A model generated the notes under the pieces. The model was not told where the DNA came from, did not search any database, and saw only the letters and a program-made list of their open reading frames with translations. A program made the translations under genes and the position numbers. From Chloroflexota bacterium (GTDB taxonomy: Bacteria > Chloroflexota > Dehalococcoidia > SAR202 > UBA11138), in the NCBI GenBank assembly GCA_022561955.1, contig JADFQF010000112.1:1-5935 (forward strand): a stretch of 5,935 nucleotides of DNA. Reading direction: 5' to 3'. Of the stretch, positions 5,383-5,935 are shown one piece after another; within the stretch, counting starts at the first letter, position 1; the number at the start of each line of letters is the position of its first letter.

Positions 5383-5935
5383 CTAGTAGAGATGGCAGGA
5401 GACCATGTGCCCCGGCTCGACTTCCTTCCACTCCGGCGCATCATCGGGACATGGCTCAAAGGCGACGGGACATCTGGGGTGGAATGCGCATCCGGACGGT
5501 GGCGACAGGGGCGAAGGCACCTCCCCGGTTAGCACGATCTCCTCACGCTGCCGGCGCGGATGGGCAGGCAGCGAGGCCGATATCAGCGCCTTCGTGTAGG
5601 GGTGCAGGGGATTGGTGAAGAGTTCTACCGGGTCCGCCTCCTCAATAATCTTACCCAGGTACATTACTCCAACCGTGTGACTCATATATCGAACCGTGGC
5701 GAGGTTGTGTGCGATTAACAAGTAACTGAGTTCGTAGCTCTGTTGAAGCTCCTTTAGCAGGTTCAATATTTGCGCCCTGATCGAGACGTCGAGAGCGGAA
5801 ACAGGCTCGTCCAATACGATAAGCTTGGGCTTTGTGGAGAGGGCTCTCGCGATCGCGATTCTTTGCCGCTGCCCTCCGCTGAACTCATGTGGGTATCGAT
5901 CGGCGTGAATGGCGTGTATGCCCACGACTTCTATA
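5383..5935 (-). CDS. Oligopeptide/dipeptide ABC transporter ATP-binding protein, C-terminal part (OppF/DppF-like)
   Basis: The frame is open to the right edge, so only the last 183 residues are present; the Walker A motif lies outside. Visible in order (numbered from the edge) are the ABC signature SGGQRQRIAIARAL (19-32), Walker B LIVLDE (38-43) with its catalytic Glu, the D-loop SALD (46-49), and the H-loop His in LLIAHNL (H76). The C-terminal extension typical of peptide-transporter ATPases follows, with HPYTKAL (111-117) and GEVPSPLSPPSGCAFHPRCP (137-156). It has four cysteines (C149, C155, C162, C180). The protein would hydrolyse ATP on the cytoplasmic side to drive uptake of peptides or similar solutes, paired with OppD-, OppB- and OppC-like partners likely encoded beyond the right edge. 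All motifs in view are intact, so the truncation is only the window border. Substrate cannot be told from the ATPase. Confidence 0.95.
   Translation of the reverse strand, partial: IEVVGIHAIHADRYPHEFSGGQRQRIAIARALSTKPKLIVLDEPVSALDVSIRAQILNLLKELQQSYELSYLLIAHNLATVRYMSHTVGVMYLGKIIEEADPVELFTNPLHPYTKALISASLPAHPRRQREEIVLTGEVPSPLSPPSGCAFHPRCPVAFEPCPDDAPEWKEVEPGHMVSCHLY

Overview
The window looks like a chromosomal piece from an environmental bacterium with moderately high GC. A SigK/RskA-type ECF sigma/anti-sigma pair is followed by a small secreted protein of a kind I associate with Chloroflexota and Actinobacteria. Next to them are a LigB-type extradiol dioxygenase, a NIPSNAP-like protein, an NTF2-like protein and an oligopeptide ABC transporter ATPase. 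This mix fits a Chloroflexota (SAR202/Dehalococcoidia-like) heterotroph. That placement is inference from gene content only, with low to moderate confidence.

Layout. Bases 1-246 hold no gene I can support, but they end in a promoter-like and palindromic sequence that runs into the first start codon. Bases 247-1572 (+) are an ECF sigma factor and its membrane-bound zinc-finger anti-sigma factor, with stop and start directly abutting. Bases 1749-2285 (+) encode a secreted protein with its own good ribosome binding site. Bases 2286-2618 are non-coding and contain several inverted repeats, one followed by a T-run (probable terminator). Bases 2619-3611 (+) encode a class III extradiol dioxygenase-like enzyme. 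It converges on two minus-strand genes, a NIPSNAP-like protein (3720-4022) and an NTF2/SnoaL/DUF4440-like protein (4100-4486). Bases 4487-4933 are an apparently gene-free divergent intergenic region with one consensus TATAAT on each strand. Bases 4934-5224 (+) encode a small two-helix membrane protein. The minus-strand gene at the right edge is the C-terminal part of an OppF/DppF-like ATPase that runs off the window.

How the genes may work together. The first block is a signal-transduction unit: the anti-sigma factor should hold the sigma factor at the membrane until an extracytoplasmic signal releases it. The secreted protein downstream is a plausible target or signal partner, but nothing in the sequence proves this. 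The dioxygenase, NIPSNAP and NTF2-like proteins all fit aromatic or other small-molecule catabolism, although they lie on opposite strands and need not be one operon. The peptide-transporter ATPase probably belongs to a separate uptake operon whose other genes lie outside the right edge.

I do not see a clearly new multi-gene system. The points most worth a second look are the apparent leaderless, palindrome-overlapped start of the sigma factor, the His-to-Gln change at a predicted metal-ligand position of the dioxygenase, and the structured intergenic region at 2343-2494.
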